A stretch of 64,000 nt of DNA from Corynebacterium aurimucosum ATCC 700975 (GCF_007672725.1 NZ_VDTC01000001.1:62001-126000); one strand, 5' to 3'. Positions 26,910 through 35,608 are shown, counted from the first letter of the stretch. Program-made: numbers and translations. Notes: generated from the letters alone by a model not told the origin.

Positions 26910-27638
26910 ATGAGCATTCATCCGGTAGTCCTTGTCGGCGGCGGCCCTGGCGCGTGGGATCTCATCACCGTGCGCGGCATGCGGGCGCTGCAGGAAGCCG
27001 AGGTCATCGTGGCTGATCACCTCGGCCCCACTGCCCAGCTGGATAAGCTGTGTGATGTTGACGCCAAGGAGCTTATCGACGTCTCCAAGATCCCCTACCG
27101 CGCCCAAGTGGCCCAGGAGCGCATCAACGAGGTCCTCATCGAGCACGCCCAGGCAGGCCGCCGCGTGGTGCGTCTGAAGGGCGGCGATCCTTATGTATTT
27201 GGTCGCGGCTTCGAAGAGCTCACCGCACTTACCGCCGCGGGTCTCCCGGTGGAGGTCATCCCCGGAGTGACCTCGGCGGTGGCCGTCCCCGCGCTGGCAG
27301 GAACGCCGGTGACTCACCGTGGCGTCGTCCATGCCTTCACGGTGGTCTCCGGGCACCTGCCGCCAGGACACCCCAAGTCCTTGGTGGATTGGGCAGCACT
27401 CGCGCGGTCTGGGGCCACACTTTCGGTCATCATGGGTGTGAAGAACGCGGCGGCCATTGCCACCGCGCTGATCGACGCCTCCCTTTCCCCCCACACCCCC
27501 GTACACATCATCCAGGAGGGCTCCCTCAACGGTGAGCGGGCATTCCACTGCGAGCTGGCTCAACTAGGAGCCACAATGGAGGAAAACTCGGTGGCTCCGC
27601 CAGCGGTCATCGTTATCGGCGAGGTTGCTGGGCTCTAG
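26910..27638 (+). CDS. cobA: Uroporphyrinogen-III C-methyltransferase (SUMT)
   Basis: 242 residues. The VGGGPGAWDLITVRG SAM loop, VIVADHLG, VVRLKGGDPYVFGRG and VIPGVTSA define a SUMT. It makes precorrin-2, the siroheme precursor. That fits the siroheme-dependent CysI and the CysY chelatase encoded just beyond it on the other strand. The ATG at 26910 has AGGA 9 nt upstream; GTG 26904 is too close to that box. Confidence 0.93.
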   Translation: MSIHPVVLVGGGPGAWDLITVRGMRALQEAEVIVADHLGPTAQLDKLCDVDAKELIDVSKIPYRAQVAQERINEVLIEHAQAGRRVVRLKGGDPYVFGRGFEELTALTAAGLPVEVIPGVTSAVAVPALAGTPVTHRGVVHAFTVVSGHLPPGHPKSLVDWAALARSGATLSVIMGVKNAAAIATALIDASLSPHTPVHIIQEGSLNGERAFHCELAQLGATMEENSVAPPAVIVIGEVAGL

Positions 27639-27660
27639 TCAACGCCTATACAGCAGGTTT

Positions 27661-28677
27661 CTATGATCGCGGCGAGCTCACGCCGACGGGTTCTGAATCC
27701 TCCGCAGGAGTGCCGGCAGGAAAGCCATCGCGTCCGGTCGGCTCCGTGGTTTCGACAACACGGCTGCCGCCCCGCTGGGGCGCGGTGCTGGCACCGCTGT
27801 GCTCGTTTTCCTTGCCGCCAGCGCGGCGCGCACGGCGGGCGTTTCCCCACACAGTCACCGCCACGCCCAGAACGAGCGCGATGAACTGCACGATGAGGGT
27901 CTGCGGGTGCTGCAGGGCCCACCCCAAAGCTTTGGGGATGTTGAGCGCCACGATGGCAGTTCCGACGAATCCACCGAGGAGTGTGGGATTGATGCGGGAA
28001 ATGAGCCACGCCGCAACCGGCGCAGTGATCGCCCCGCCGATAAGCAGGGCCACGACCGCGGCAGCGTTGGCCACGATTTCTTCCCAGAGGCCAACGATGA
28101 AGCCTGCCGTCGCGCCAAAGGTAACAAGGAATTCTGCGGTGTTGACGGTGCCGACAATGCGCCGCGGTTGTTCGCGGCCGACCGCCAACAGTGTCGAGGT
28201 GGAAATCGGCCCCCATCCGCCGCCACCCGAGGCGTCGACGAAGCCTCCCAGCACTCCGAGGCCGGCGAGGAAAGGAGTCGAATGCGGCCGGGATTCTCGC
28301 GGTGCGGCGCTGCGCGTTCGCGAAAAGCGCCAGACCAGGTTGATGCCCAAGGCGATGAGGATGGCGGAGGTTACGGGCGCGGCTGCTTCCAGTGAGAGGT
28401 TGGACAGAACCGCCGCCCCGATGAAGGCAGACAGGCCTCCCGGCACACCGAGCTTGAGCACGGTGGGCCAGTGCACGTTGCCGAAGCGCCAGTGGCTGAT
28501 TCCGGAGACCAGAGTGGTGCCGAGCTCCGAGGTGTGCACTACCGCAGAGGCTGTTGCCGGCCCCAGACCAGCCAGCAACAGGATGGTGGTAGAGGTTACG
28601 CCAAAGCCCATTCCGATGCCGCCGTCGACAAGCTGCGCGGCAGCACCCGCCAGCGCGATGAGGATGAGGCTACGCAT
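27661..28677 (-). CDS. cysZ: TauE/SafE-family permease (CysZ-type, sulfate/sulfite)
   Basis: 338 residues with about eight membrane helices and the repeated TauE/SafE signature (QLVDGGIGMGFGV; GFVDASGGGGWGPI), plus a polar C-terminal tail. In C. glutamicum the CysZ of this cluster is a sulfate permease; here, without cysDNH next to it, sulfite or other sulfur anions are equally possible. GGAGG lies 7 nt before the ATG at 28677, and the ATG overlaps the cysY stop by 8 nt. Confidence 0.85.
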   Translation of the reverse strand: MRSLILIALAGAAAQLVDGGIGMGFGVTSTTILLLAGLGPATASAVVHTSELGTTLVSGISHWRFGNVHWPTVLKLGVPGGLSAFIGAAVLSNLSLEAAAPVTSAILIALGINLVWRFSRTRSAAPRESRPHSTPFLAGLGVLGGFVDASGGGGWGPISTSTLLAVGREQPRRIVGTVNTAEFLVTFGATAGFIVGLWEEIVANAAAVVALLIGGAITAPVAAWLISRINPTLLGGFVGTAIVALNIPKALGWALQHPQTLIVQFIALVLGVAVTVWGNARRARRAGGKENEHSGASTAPQRGGSRVVETTEPTGRDGFPAGTPAEDSEPVGVSSPRS

Positions 28678-29362
28678 GGGCCACCTCCGCATAGCGATGG
28701 GACACAATGCCGGCGAGGGCCTCCCCTAGCGGAGGGAGCACACGCCTGGGCTGCTCACTGGTATGCCTAGAATCCCCTTCGAGGCGATCCAAGAGCAAGC
28801 CGGGACTCACGAAGAGCGGCACGACGACTTCCTGATTCCCCTCCGGCCCCACGGGCCGGCGCTCGCCGCGCGTAGCAAAAGAGACCTCCGCCGCGCAGCC
28901 GGTGAGCTCGCCCACGCGCCGCGCCAGGTCAGCTACCGCAGCATTAGCACGCTCATCGGAGGAACCGACGGAGTACACCACGACGGTATCCGTTCCTTCC
29001 GGCACCTGCTGCGCGAGCAGCCTTGCCATATCCTCCCCGGTGCCGAGGCCGCGTGCTTGGCGGAGGGTGACTCCGGAGGCCGCGGAGGCCTGGGCCAGTG
29101 CAGCGGGGACGTCGACGCGCTGGTGGTAGCCCTCTGTAAAAAGCAAGGGCACAACAATCGCCTCGCGCACGCCTTGTTCAGCAAGGTTGTGCGCGGCCTC
29201 TTCGAGGGGAGGATCATTGAACTCGAGGTGCGCGGCGGTGGCTGGCGCACCGGCAAGCTCGCCGGCAGCGCGGGTCAGGGCCGCCACGCTCGCTGCGGCC
29301 GCGGGATGGCGCGAGCCGTGCGAGAGGGTCAGCAGTGCGGTGGTGGAATTCGGGGCTGTCAT
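28670..29362 (-). CDS. cysY: Sirohydrochlorin chelatase (CysY-type)
   Basis: 230 residues of the CbiX/SirB family: LTLSHGSRHPAA at the start (catalytic His), LEFNDPPLEEA, VVPLLFTEGYHQRVDVP (second His) and a weaker second half repeat. It inserts Fe into sirohydrochlorin to give siroheme for CysI. It follows cysX by 20 nt and overlaps cysZ. Confidence 0.88.
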   Translation of the reverse strand: MTAPNSTTALLTLSHGSRHPAAAASVAALTRAAGELAGAPATAAHLEFNDPPLEEAAHNLAEQGVREAIVVPLLFTEGYHQRVDVPAALAQASAASGVTLRQARGLGTGEDMARLLAQQVPEGTDTVVVYSVGSSDERANAAVADLARRVGELTGCAAEVSFATRGERRPVGPEGNQEVVVPLFVSPGLLLDRLEGDSRHTSEQPRRVLPPLGEALAGIVSHRYAEVAHA

Positions 29363-29382
29363 GACTGGGCGGTGTCCTTTTC

Positions 29383-29631
29383 CTAGGCGGTGGCGGTGGA
29401 GTGGCCGCGGCGAGCGAGGGAGCGCTGCAAAGCCTCCGTTGAGGACACCGCCGGCGCGGGCGCTACGGGGGCATCATCTTGGCCATGGAAACGCACGGAA
29501 AAGATCCGGAGGCACTCTTCGCACTTCCACGCAAAGTCGTCTTCCTCGTCTGGGAAAAGATCGGTGCCGGCACAGTAGGGGCAGTACGCCGGGTGGTTGC
29601 GGTTGGGGTTGGGCTTGCGGCGGAAATTCAT
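29383..29631 (-). CDS. cysX: CysX, small Cys-rich protein for sulfite reduction
   Basis: 82 residues with C17-x2-C20 and C37-x2-C40 in the first half (YCPYC, KCEEC) and an Ala-rich tail. It matches CysX of C. glutamicum, proposed as a ferredoxin-like or electron-transfer partner between Fpr2 and CysI; the two CxxC pairs would also suit a zinc ribbon. The start overlaps the cysI stop (ATGA). Confidence 0.85.
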   Translation of the reverse strand: MNFRRKPNPNRNHPAYCPYCAGTDLFPDEEDDFAWKCEECLRIFSVRFHGQDDAPVAPAPAVSSTEALQRSLARRGHSTATA

Positions 29632-31298
29632 TGCAAGTCCTCCTCGTCCGCGCGCAGCACCCAGTGGCGGAACTGTTCGCCGTCTTCGCGCTGCTCCTTA
29701 TATTTATTGACCAAGCGGATGACGTAGTCGGGCACTTCATCGGCCACCACCTTGTGCCCGCGCAGCTTGCGGCCCCAGTCCGGGGATAGGCCGAGGGCAC
29801 CGCCGAGGTGGACCTGGAATCCTTCGACGCGATTGCCATCAGCATCGGTCACGATCTGTCCTTTAAGCCCGATGTCAGATACCTGCGAGCGCGCGCAGGC
29901 ATTGGGGCAGCCGTTGAGGGCGATGGACAGCGGCACATCGAGGTCGCCAAGGGTATCTTCCAGGATGTCGACAAGCTCGATGGCGCGGGCCTTGGTGGTC
30001 ACGTGGGCGAGCTTACAAAATTCCAGGCCGGTGCAGGAGATGACGCCGCGGCGGAACTCCGAGGGCTGGGAGTACAAGCCCGTCTCATCCAAAGCGCGGG
30101 ACAGGGCGGGGATATCCTCTTCCGCGACGTCGAGGAAGAGAAGCTCCTTCATCGGGGTGGTACGGATGCGGCTAATGCCGAACTTCTCCGCCACGTCGGC
30201 GATGGCGATGAGCTGCTCACCGGTGGCATGCCCCACGGTGGGCTTGACGCCCACGTAGAACTTGCCGTCCCGCTGGCGGTGCACGCCGAGGTGGTCGCGG
30301 CTACCGGGGGCGATGGGGAGCGGGAGGCCGTCGAGAAGCGGCGCGTCCAGATACTCCTCTTCTAGAACCCTGCGGAACTTCTCAATGCCCCACTGCGCCA
30401 CGAGGAACTTCAGGCGCGCGCGGTTGCGGTTGCGGCGGAAGCCATAGTCGCGGAAGATGCGCGCGACACCGGCCCACACCTCCGGGACGCGCTCAAGCGG
30501 GATCCATGCGCCGAGGGATTGCGAGAGCATCGGGTTGGTGGACAGGCCTCCGCCCACGAAGCAATCGAAGCCCGGCCCGTACTCAGGGTGCTCGGTGCCA
30601 ACAAAAGCGATGTCCTGGATTTCGTGCGTCACGTCCTGCCGGGAGTTGCCAGAAATGGCGGTCTTAAACTTGCGCGGGAGGTTGTGAAACTCCTCGCGCG
30701 GGAGATAGTTGTTCTTGATCTCCTCGATGGCCGGGGTGGCGTCGATAATCTCGTCGGCCGCCACGCCCGCTACCGGTGAGCCTAGGATGACGCGGGGCAC
30801 GTCGCCGCAGCCCAGCAGGGTATCCAAGCCGACGGAGCGCAGCTTCTCCCAAATAGCGGGGACATCTTCAATCTGAATCCAGTGCAGCTGAATGTTCTGG
30901 CGGTCCGTAAAGTCCGCGGTGGAACGGGCATAATCGCGGCTAATCTCTCCTACCGCACGCAGCTTGGCGGGATCCGCGCGGCCCCCGTCGAAGCGCACGC
31001 GCATCATGAAGTATTCGTCCTGCAGCTCGGCGTTGGTGAGCTTGGAGGTCATCTCACCGCCCAGGTTCTGGTTGCGCTGGGTATACAGGCCCAACCACTT
31101 AAAGCGCGGGGCAAGATCCTCGGCGGGGATGGAGGAGAAGCCCTGCTTCGAGTAGATATCGATGACGCGCTGGCGCACAGAGAGGGCGTCGTCGGCCTGC
31201 TTAATCTCCTCATCAGCGTTAAGCGGGGCGGTGCCGTCGATCTTCCACTGGCCTTCCGGTTTCTTCGCGCGTGGCTTTCGCTGTGTGGCGGTGGTCAT
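29628..31298 (-). CDS. cysI: Assimilatory sulfite reductase (ferredoxin), siroheme protein
   Basis: 556 residues, NirA/CysI type. Substrate Arg/Lys regions (TDRQNIQLHW, PRKFKTAISG) and the [4Fe-4S]/siroheme cysteines in SCTGLEFCKLA and ALNGCPNACARSQ. WLGLYTQR and LLGCGD supply the Tyr and Cys that form the side-chain crosslink in mycobacterial NirA. Reduces sulfite to sulfide with six electrons, probably from Fpr2 via CysX or ferredoxin. Divergent from fpr2; an McbR-like site lies 50 nt upstream. Confidence 0.94.
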   Translation of the reverse strand: MTTATQRKPRAKKPEGQWKIDGTAPLNADEEIKQADDALSVRQRVIDIYSKQGFSSIPAEDLAPRFKWLGLYTQRNQNLGGEMTSKLTNAELQDEYFMMRVRFDGGRADPAKLRAVGEISRDYARSTADFTDRQNIQLHWIQIEDVPAIWEKLRSVGLDTLLGCGDVPRVILGSPVAGVAADEIIDATPAIEEIKNNYLPREEFHNLPRKFKTAISGNSRQDVTHEIQDIAFVGTEHPEYGPGFDCFVGGGLSTNPMLSQSLGAWIPLERVPEVWAGVARIFRDYGFRRNRNRARLKFLVAQWGIEKFRRVLEEEYLDAPLLDGLPLPIAPGSRDHLGVHRQRDGKFYVGVKPTVGHATGEQLIAIADVAEKFGISRIRTTPMKELLFLDVAEEDIPALSRALDETGLYSQPSEFRRGVISCTGLEFCKLAHVTTKARAIELVDILEDTLGDLDVPLSIALNGCPNACARSQVSDIGLKGQIVTDADGNRVEGFQVHLGGALGLSPDWGRKLRGHKVVADEVPDYVIRLVNKYKEQREDGEQFRHWVLRADEEDLQ

Positions 31299-31347
31299 AA
31301 TCTGCTGCCTTTCGTCGGATACTGAAAACCTACCGGTCTAGCTAAAA

Positions 31348-31363
31348 CAGACAAAGCAGTCTT
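31348..31363. promoter_or_regulatory. McbR-like operator upstream of cysI
   Basis: CAGAC-AAAGCA-GTCTT differs from the C. glutamicum McbR operator (TAGAC-N6-GTCTA) only in the outermost base of each arm. It is 50 nt before the cysI start in the cysI/fpr2 gap. A neighbouring inverted pair GTCT/AGAC spans 31336-31352. McbR represses sulfur genes when S-adenosylhomocysteine is low. Confidence 0.5.
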
Positions 31364-31527
31364 TTTTATTTTCTCCCGAATATGCAAAGCACGCTGGGTT
31401 TATGCCACAATGTTCTCCGAATGTAATTAGGCCCAGTTGCCCTACAGCAGACAAGCCGGTTCAATGAAACCCACGCTTGTTTAGACCTAAGCTTTCGTTA
31501 GTTACTACAACATTCCGAAAGGCCATC

Positions 31528-32880
31528 ATGACCCAGCAGCCCCTGAAAGTAGCCGTCATCGGCGCCGGCCCAGCCGGCATCTACGCCTCCGACATCCTGG
31601 TGAAGAAGACCGGCGGCAACGTTCAGATCGATCTCATCGAGCAGATGCCAGCCCCCTTCGGGCTCATCCGCTACGGAGTGGCTCCGGACCACCCGCGCAT
31701 TAAGGGAATCATTAACTCCCTGCACCGAGTGCTCGACACCGAACAGATCCGCCTTCTGTCCAACATCACTGTGGGCCGCGATGTCACCGTCTCCGAGCTT
31801 GAGGAATACTACGACGCCGTCGTCTTCGCCACCGGCGCCGTTGGTGACCGGGGCATGCAGATCCCGGGCTCCGATCTCGAGGGCATCCACGGCGCCGGCG
31901 AGTTCGTCGGCTTCTACGACGGAAACCCGCGCTTCGAGCGCTCCTGGGATCTCTCCGCCACCGACGTCGCGGTGATCGGCGTGGGTAACGTGGGCCTGGA
32001 CGTGGCCCGCATCCTGGCCAAGACCGGCGATGAGCTTAAGGAAGCCACCGAGATCCCCGATAACGTCTACGAGTCCCTGGCTAAGAACCAGGCCACCACC
32101 GTGCGCGTCTTCGGCCGCCGCGGCCCGGCACAGGCTAAGTTCACCCCGCTGGAGCTTAAGGAGCTCGACCACTCCCCCACCATCAACGTGGTGGTGGACC
32201 CAGAGGACATCGACTACGACGAGGCCTCCCTCAAGGCCCGCGAAGAGGCCAAGTCCTGCGATCTGGTCTGCCAGACCTTGGAGGGCTACGCCATCCGCGA
32301 GCCCAAGGAAGCTCCGCACACCCTGCAGATTCACCTCTTCGAGCAGCCGGTGGAGTTCATCGGTGAGAACGGCAAGGTCACGGCAGTGAAGACTGAGCGC
32401 ACCGCCCTCAACGGCGATGGCTCCGTCACCGGCACCGGCAAGTTCACCGAGTGGCCGGCACAGGCCGTCTACCTGGCCGTGGGGTACCGCTCCGATGCCA
32501 TCGAGGGCGTTCCCTTCAACAAGCAGAAGAACGTCATCAACAACGACGGCGGCCACGTTGTCGACCTCGACGGTGACGTCGTGCCGGGCCTCTACACCAC
32601 CGGCTGGATCAAGCGCGGCCCGGTGGGGCTCATCGGCAACACCAAGTCCGATGCCACGGAGACCATCGGCATGCTGCTTGCCGACGCCGATGCGGGCAAC
32701 CTCTCCCACTCCCGCGAGGAGGACATCGTGGAACTCTTCAAGTCCAAGGGCTTGGAGCACCTGACCTGGGAGGGCTGGAAGAAACTGGACGCCGCCGAGC
32801 GCGCACTGGGTGAGGCAGAGGGCCGCGAGCGCAAGAAGTTCGTCGAGTGGGAAGAGATGGTCACCCACTCTCGCGACTAG
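31528..32880 (+). CDS. fpr2: Ferredoxin/flavodoxin-NADP+ reductase (FprA/adrenodoxin reductase type)
   Basis: 450 residues. FAD-binding VIGAGPAGIYASD, PFGLIRYGVAPDHPRIKG, NADP-binding VIGVGNVGLDVARIL, RRGPAQAKFT and the C-terminal GWIKRGPVGLIGNTKSDA. It passes electrons from NADPH to ferredoxin and so to CysI. Start at 31528 from homology and AAAGG 5 nt upstream. Divergent from cysI across 229 nt, the arrangement of C. glutamicum fpr2-cys. Confidence 0.93.
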   Translation: MTQQPLKVAVIGAGPAGIYASDILVKKTGGNVQIDLIEQMPAPFGLIRYGVAPDHPRIKGIINSLHRVLDTEQIRLLSNITVGRDVTVSELEEYYDAVVFATGAVGDRGMQIPGSDLEGIHGAGEFVGFYDGNPRFERSWDLSATDVAVIGVGNVGLDVARILAKTGDELKEATEIPDNVYESLAKNQATTVRVFGRRGPAQAKFTPLELKELDHSPTINVVVDPEDIDYDEASLKAREEAKSCDLVCQTLEGYAIREPKEAPHTLQIHLFEQPVEFIGENGKVTAVKTERTALNGDGSVTGTGKFTEWPAQAVYLAVGYRSDAIEGVPFNKQKNVINNDGGHVVDLDGDVVPGLYTTGWIKRGPVGLIGNTKSDATETIGMLLADADAGNLSHSREEDIVELFKSKGLEHLTWEGWKKLDAAERALGEAEGRERKKFVEWEEMVTHSRD

Positions 32881-32959
32881 ACCGGCCAGCATGGCTCGGC
32901 CGCTCTCTTCGGCTGAGCCGCCTATGCTTTGGCCTACCCCAGCCCAACTAAAACCAAAA

Positions 32960-33026
32960 CTGCCCTATCTGACGAAGTTATCTCTCTCGCCGCGATAAAC
33001 GCGGGGAAAATCGTCAGATAGGGCAG
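32960..33026. repeat. 67-nt palindromic repeat, copy C (also terminator-like)
   Basis: The arms pair perfectly over 20 bp when the flanking A and T runs are included (32956-32975 with 33011-33030), with a 35-nt loop. AAAA before and TTTT after make it a plausible two-way terminator for the convergent fpr2 and pmm genes. It shares length, ends (CTGCCC...GGGCAG) and the AAGTTAT block with copies A and B. Confidence 0.75.
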
Positions 33027-33056
33027 TTTTTCTTCAAGGAATTAGTGCGTCACACG

Positions 33057-34424
33057 CTAGGCGCGGATGATACCGAGGACCTCGTCGACGATGGCCTGCA
33101 CCTCGTCAGCGGTCTTGGCCTCAACGTTGAGGCGCAGCAGCGGCTCGGTGTTGGAGGCGCGAACGTTGAACCAGGCATCGGTGCCCTTGAGCTGTACGGT
33201 CACGCCATCGAGCTCGTCGACGGACTCAATCTTGTCCGCCAACTCATCGAGCACGCGCTGCGTCGTAGCCTTCTGGTCATCCACGGTGGAGTTGATTTCA
33301 CCCGAGGCCTCGTAACGCGAGTACTGCGCCATGAGCTCGCTCAGCGGCTTGTCCTGCTCGCCCAGAGCAGCCAGCACGTGCATGGCAGCGAGCATGCCGG
33401 AGTCCGCATTCCAGAACTCCTGGAAGTAGTAGTGCGCGGAGTGCTCGCCACCAAAGACCGCCTTCTCCTTGGCCATCTGGGCCTTGATGAAGGAGTGACC
33501 CACGCGGGTACGCACGGCCTTGCCGCCCTTCTCCGCGATGAGCTCCGGAACGGTCTTGGACGTAATCAGGTTATGGATGACGGTGGCACCAGGGAACTTG
33601 TCCAGGTAGCGCTCCGCCACCAGCGCACAAATAGCAGAAGGCGAGACCGGCTGGCCCTTCTCATCCACCACGAAGCAGCGATCCGCATCGCCGTCGAAAG
33701 CAAGGCCGATATCCGCCTTCTGTTCGACGGTGAACTTCTGAAGATCCACCAGGTTCTTCGGATCCAGCGGGTTAGCCTCGTGGTTGGGGAAGGTGCCGTC
33801 GAGCTCAAAGTAGAGATCCCGGACGTCGAAAGGCAGGCCCTCAAAGACCGCCGGGACGGTGTGGCCGCCCATGCCGTTCGCGGCGTCGACAGCCACGACC
33901 AATGGGCGGGAGTTCTCCAGCGGCACCAAGCCGCGAAGGAAAGCCGCGTAGTCCGGCAGAACCTCACGCTCAGTGACGGTGCCCGGCTCACCGTCGAAGG
34001 CCGGGGTGCCGTCGATCAGCATGTCCTTGATCTGCTCCAGACCCGTCTCCTGCCCCACCGGAACAGCACCCGCGCGGCAGAGCTTGATGCCGTTGTACTT
34101 AGCCGGGTTGTGGGAGGCGGTGAACATAGCGCCCGCGCAATTGAGGTGGCCGGCGGCAAAGTACAGCTCATCGGTGGACGTGAGGCCGAGCTGGATAACA
34201 TCGAGGCCCTGCGCGGCAGCCCCCTCAGCAAAGGCGGCGGCCAGCTGCGGGGAGGACGGACGCATGTCGTGGCCCACTGCCACGGTGGTCTCCCCTTCCC
34301 CGCGGAGGATGGCGGCGTAGGCCGCGCCAGTATCGCGCACGAGGGTTTCGTCGATGTCCTCACCCACGACGCCACGGACGTCATAGGCCTTGATCACTGC
34401 ATTGAGCTGTTCACGAGTTCGCAT
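33057..34424 (-). CDS. manB: Phosphomannomutase/phosphoglucomutase
   Basis: 455 residues. Phosphoserine loop TASHNPAKYNG, metal loop DGDADRC, sugar-specificity loop GGEHSAHYY and phosphate-binding RASNTEP. Converts mannose-6-P to mannose-1-P for GDP-mannose; also called pmm or pmmA. The ATG at 34424 has TATGCT (minus strand, 34433-34438) 8 nt upstream and no SD. In mycobacteria it follows the Rv3256c homologue directly; here the sulfur cassette lies between. Confidence 0.94.
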   Translation of the reverse strand: MRTREQLNAVIKAYDVRGVVGEDIDETLVRDTGAAYAAILRGEGETTVAVGHDMRPSSPQLAAAFAEGAAAQGLDVIQLGLTSTDELYFAAGHLNCAGAMFTASHNPAKYNGIKLCRAGAVPVGQETGLEQIKDMLIDGTPAFDGEPGTVTEREVLPDYAAFLRGLVPLENSRPLVVAVDAANGMGGHTVPAVFEGLPFDVRDLYFELDGTFPNHEANPLDPKNLVDLQKFTVEQKADIGLAFDGDADRCFVVDEKGQPVSPSAICALVAERYLDKFPGATVIHNLITSKTVPELIAEKGGKAVRTRVGHSFIKAQMAKEKAVFGGEHSAHYYFQEFWNADSGMLAAMHVLAALGEQDKPLSELMAQYSRYEASGEINSTVDDQKATTQRVLDELADKIESVDELDGVTVQLKGTDAWFNVRASNTEPLLRLNVEAKTADEVQAIVDEVLGIIRA

Positions 34425-34472
34425 AGCCCACAAGCATACCCCCGTCGGACGCGGTGTTCTGTGTGCGACGAG

Positions 34473-34916
34473 CTAGTCGGCGTCCGGAACCACCGTCAGG
34501 TGAGCGCGGCGGCGCTGGCGGGCATCGTGGACGCGGCGGGTTCGGAACACGGGATGGTTCGAATTCCGCGGATCCGCGCCGTCGAAAGTAGCGGAATAGT
34601 CAATGGGATCGGCGCCGGAACCGGCAGTGGAATCATCCACCAGGCCAGTGGTCACGCGCCCGGCCTCACGGACGGCCTCGGCGAGAGCTGTAAGGTCATC
34701 ATCCTCATCGAGCTCGATGCGGTCAACGCGCACCATTTCCCATCCTTGCGGGGCGGTAATTCGTGCGCTGTGCTTTTCGCACAGATCCCAAGCGTGGGGA
34801 TCGGTTTCTTCGGAGAGCGGGCCCACGACGGCGGTTTGCTGCGCATAGGCGTAGGTCAACGTCGCCACGGCGGGACGGCCGCAGCCGGGGCGGGAGCAAT
34901 GGCGAGAGCTATTCAC
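34473..34916 (-). CDS. DUF3499 family protein
   Basis: 147 residues from GTG 34916. HCSRPGCGRPAVATLTY, AVVGPL, PHAWDLCEKHSARITAPQGWE are the family hallmarks; three Cys and a His could bind zinc. Function unknown. TAGACT (minus strand, 34924-34929) stands 7 nt upstream, so it is probably leaderless, and the upstream codons of the same frame are not conserved in character. Equivalent to Rv3258c. Confidence 0.85.
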   Translation of the reverse strand: MNSSRHCSRPGCGRPAVATLTYAYAQQTAVVGPLSEETDPHAWDLCEKHSARITAPQGWEMVRVDRIELDEDDDLTALAEAVREAGRVTTGLVDDSTAGSGADPIDYSATFDGADPRNSNHPVFRTRRVHDARQRRRAHLTVVPDAD

Positions 34917-34990
34917 GGGCCCAAGTCTAAACCCTAACTTGAGATTTAGATAGTTCAGCGCGGCGCGTCTCGCCACGAGCCCGCCTCGAA

Positions 34991-35009
34991 GCGGCTTAGA
35001 CTAAGCCGC
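34991..35009. promoter_or_regulatory. Palindrome with embedded -10 box directly before a start codon
   Basis: GCGGCTTA-GAC-TAAGCCGC, a perfect 8-bp inverted repeat that ends one base before the ATG at 35010. TAGACT (34997-35002) inside it is placed as a leaderless -10. Could be an operator that covers the promoter. Confidence 0.5.
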
Positions 35010-35480
35010 ATGACCACGCCCCGCCCGCATATTCGCCCGGCCCGCCACCGCCATGGCCGTGGTGCCCGCGGGCCGCTGTTGCCGCAGAATACGCCGCGCT
35101 ACCGCAGCAGCGCCGAGCGCTTCGACATGGCCGTGCTCGAGGCCTACTCCCCCATTCACAATGCCTTTGCCGAGCAGCTCACCGGGCTCGATCTCGCCGT
35201 TGATACCGTGCCCCGCATGCGCCTCTCAGCTGATATGACTGTGTTGCCGGATGAAATCATCGCCGATGGCCCCGTTCCGCTCGGGCGCATCGTCCCGGCG
35301 GGCGTGGATTCCGAAGGCCAACCCACGCGCGCCCGACTCGTCATTTTCCGCATGCCCGTGGAGGAGCGCGTGCACTCCGCGCAGGAGCGTGAAGAGCTAC
35401 TGTCCACGGTGCTAACCGCTCTGGTGGCCAATTACCTCAACGTCGATCCCGGTGATATCGATCCGCGTTTTACTTGGTAA
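35010..35480 (+). CDS. DUF1025/metallopeptidase-family protein, zinc motif absent
   Basis: 156 residues, with an Arg/His-rich head and then the zincin-like DUF1025 fold (FDMAVLEAYSPI, GRIVPAGV..., LVIFRMPVEERV). Where family members carry HExxH this one reads LTALVANYLNVDPGDIDP, so it should not bind zinc or cut peptides. Equivalent to Rv3259 next to whiB2. Function unknown. No SD; leaderless -10 within the palindrome upstream. Confidence 0.8.
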   Translation: MTTPRPHIRPARHRHGRGARGPLLPQNTPRYRSSAERFDMAVLEAYSPIHNAFAEQLTGLDLAVDTVPRMRLSADMTVLPDEIIADGPVPLGRIVPAGVDSEGQPTRARLVIFRMPVEERVHSAQEREELLSTVLTALVANYLNVDPGDIDPRFTW

Positions 35481-35517
35481 AGGCTAGGGGTGCAGAGCGC
35501 CCCTGCCCTAAAACCAC

Positions 35518-35579
35518 TACTCCCCCTCACCGCCGAGACCCGAGCCAAATGACATAGGACTAGGCAGTGAGGGGGAGTA
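35518..35579. repeat. Palindrome with long loop between convergent genes
   Basis: Arms 35518-35534 and 35563-35579 (TACTCCCCCTCAC/GTGAGGGGGAGTA core) pair over 17 bp with one mismatch and a 28-nt loop. It probably terminates the DUF1025 gene and whcD from both sides. Sequence unlike the 67-nt repeat family, but the architecture is the same. Confidence 0.7.
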
Positions 35580-35608
35580 CTGATGTTGGTTAGTAGCTGC
35601 TTTGAGCT

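Noticed and set aside
31498-32892. 464-codon minus-strand frame opposite fpr2
   Set aside because: Antisense shadow of a strong FprA-type reductase; sequence has no recognisable domain.
33045-34937. 630-codon plus-strand frame across pmm and DUF3499
   Set aside because: Antisense shadow of two well-supported genes; no SD and no family likeness.
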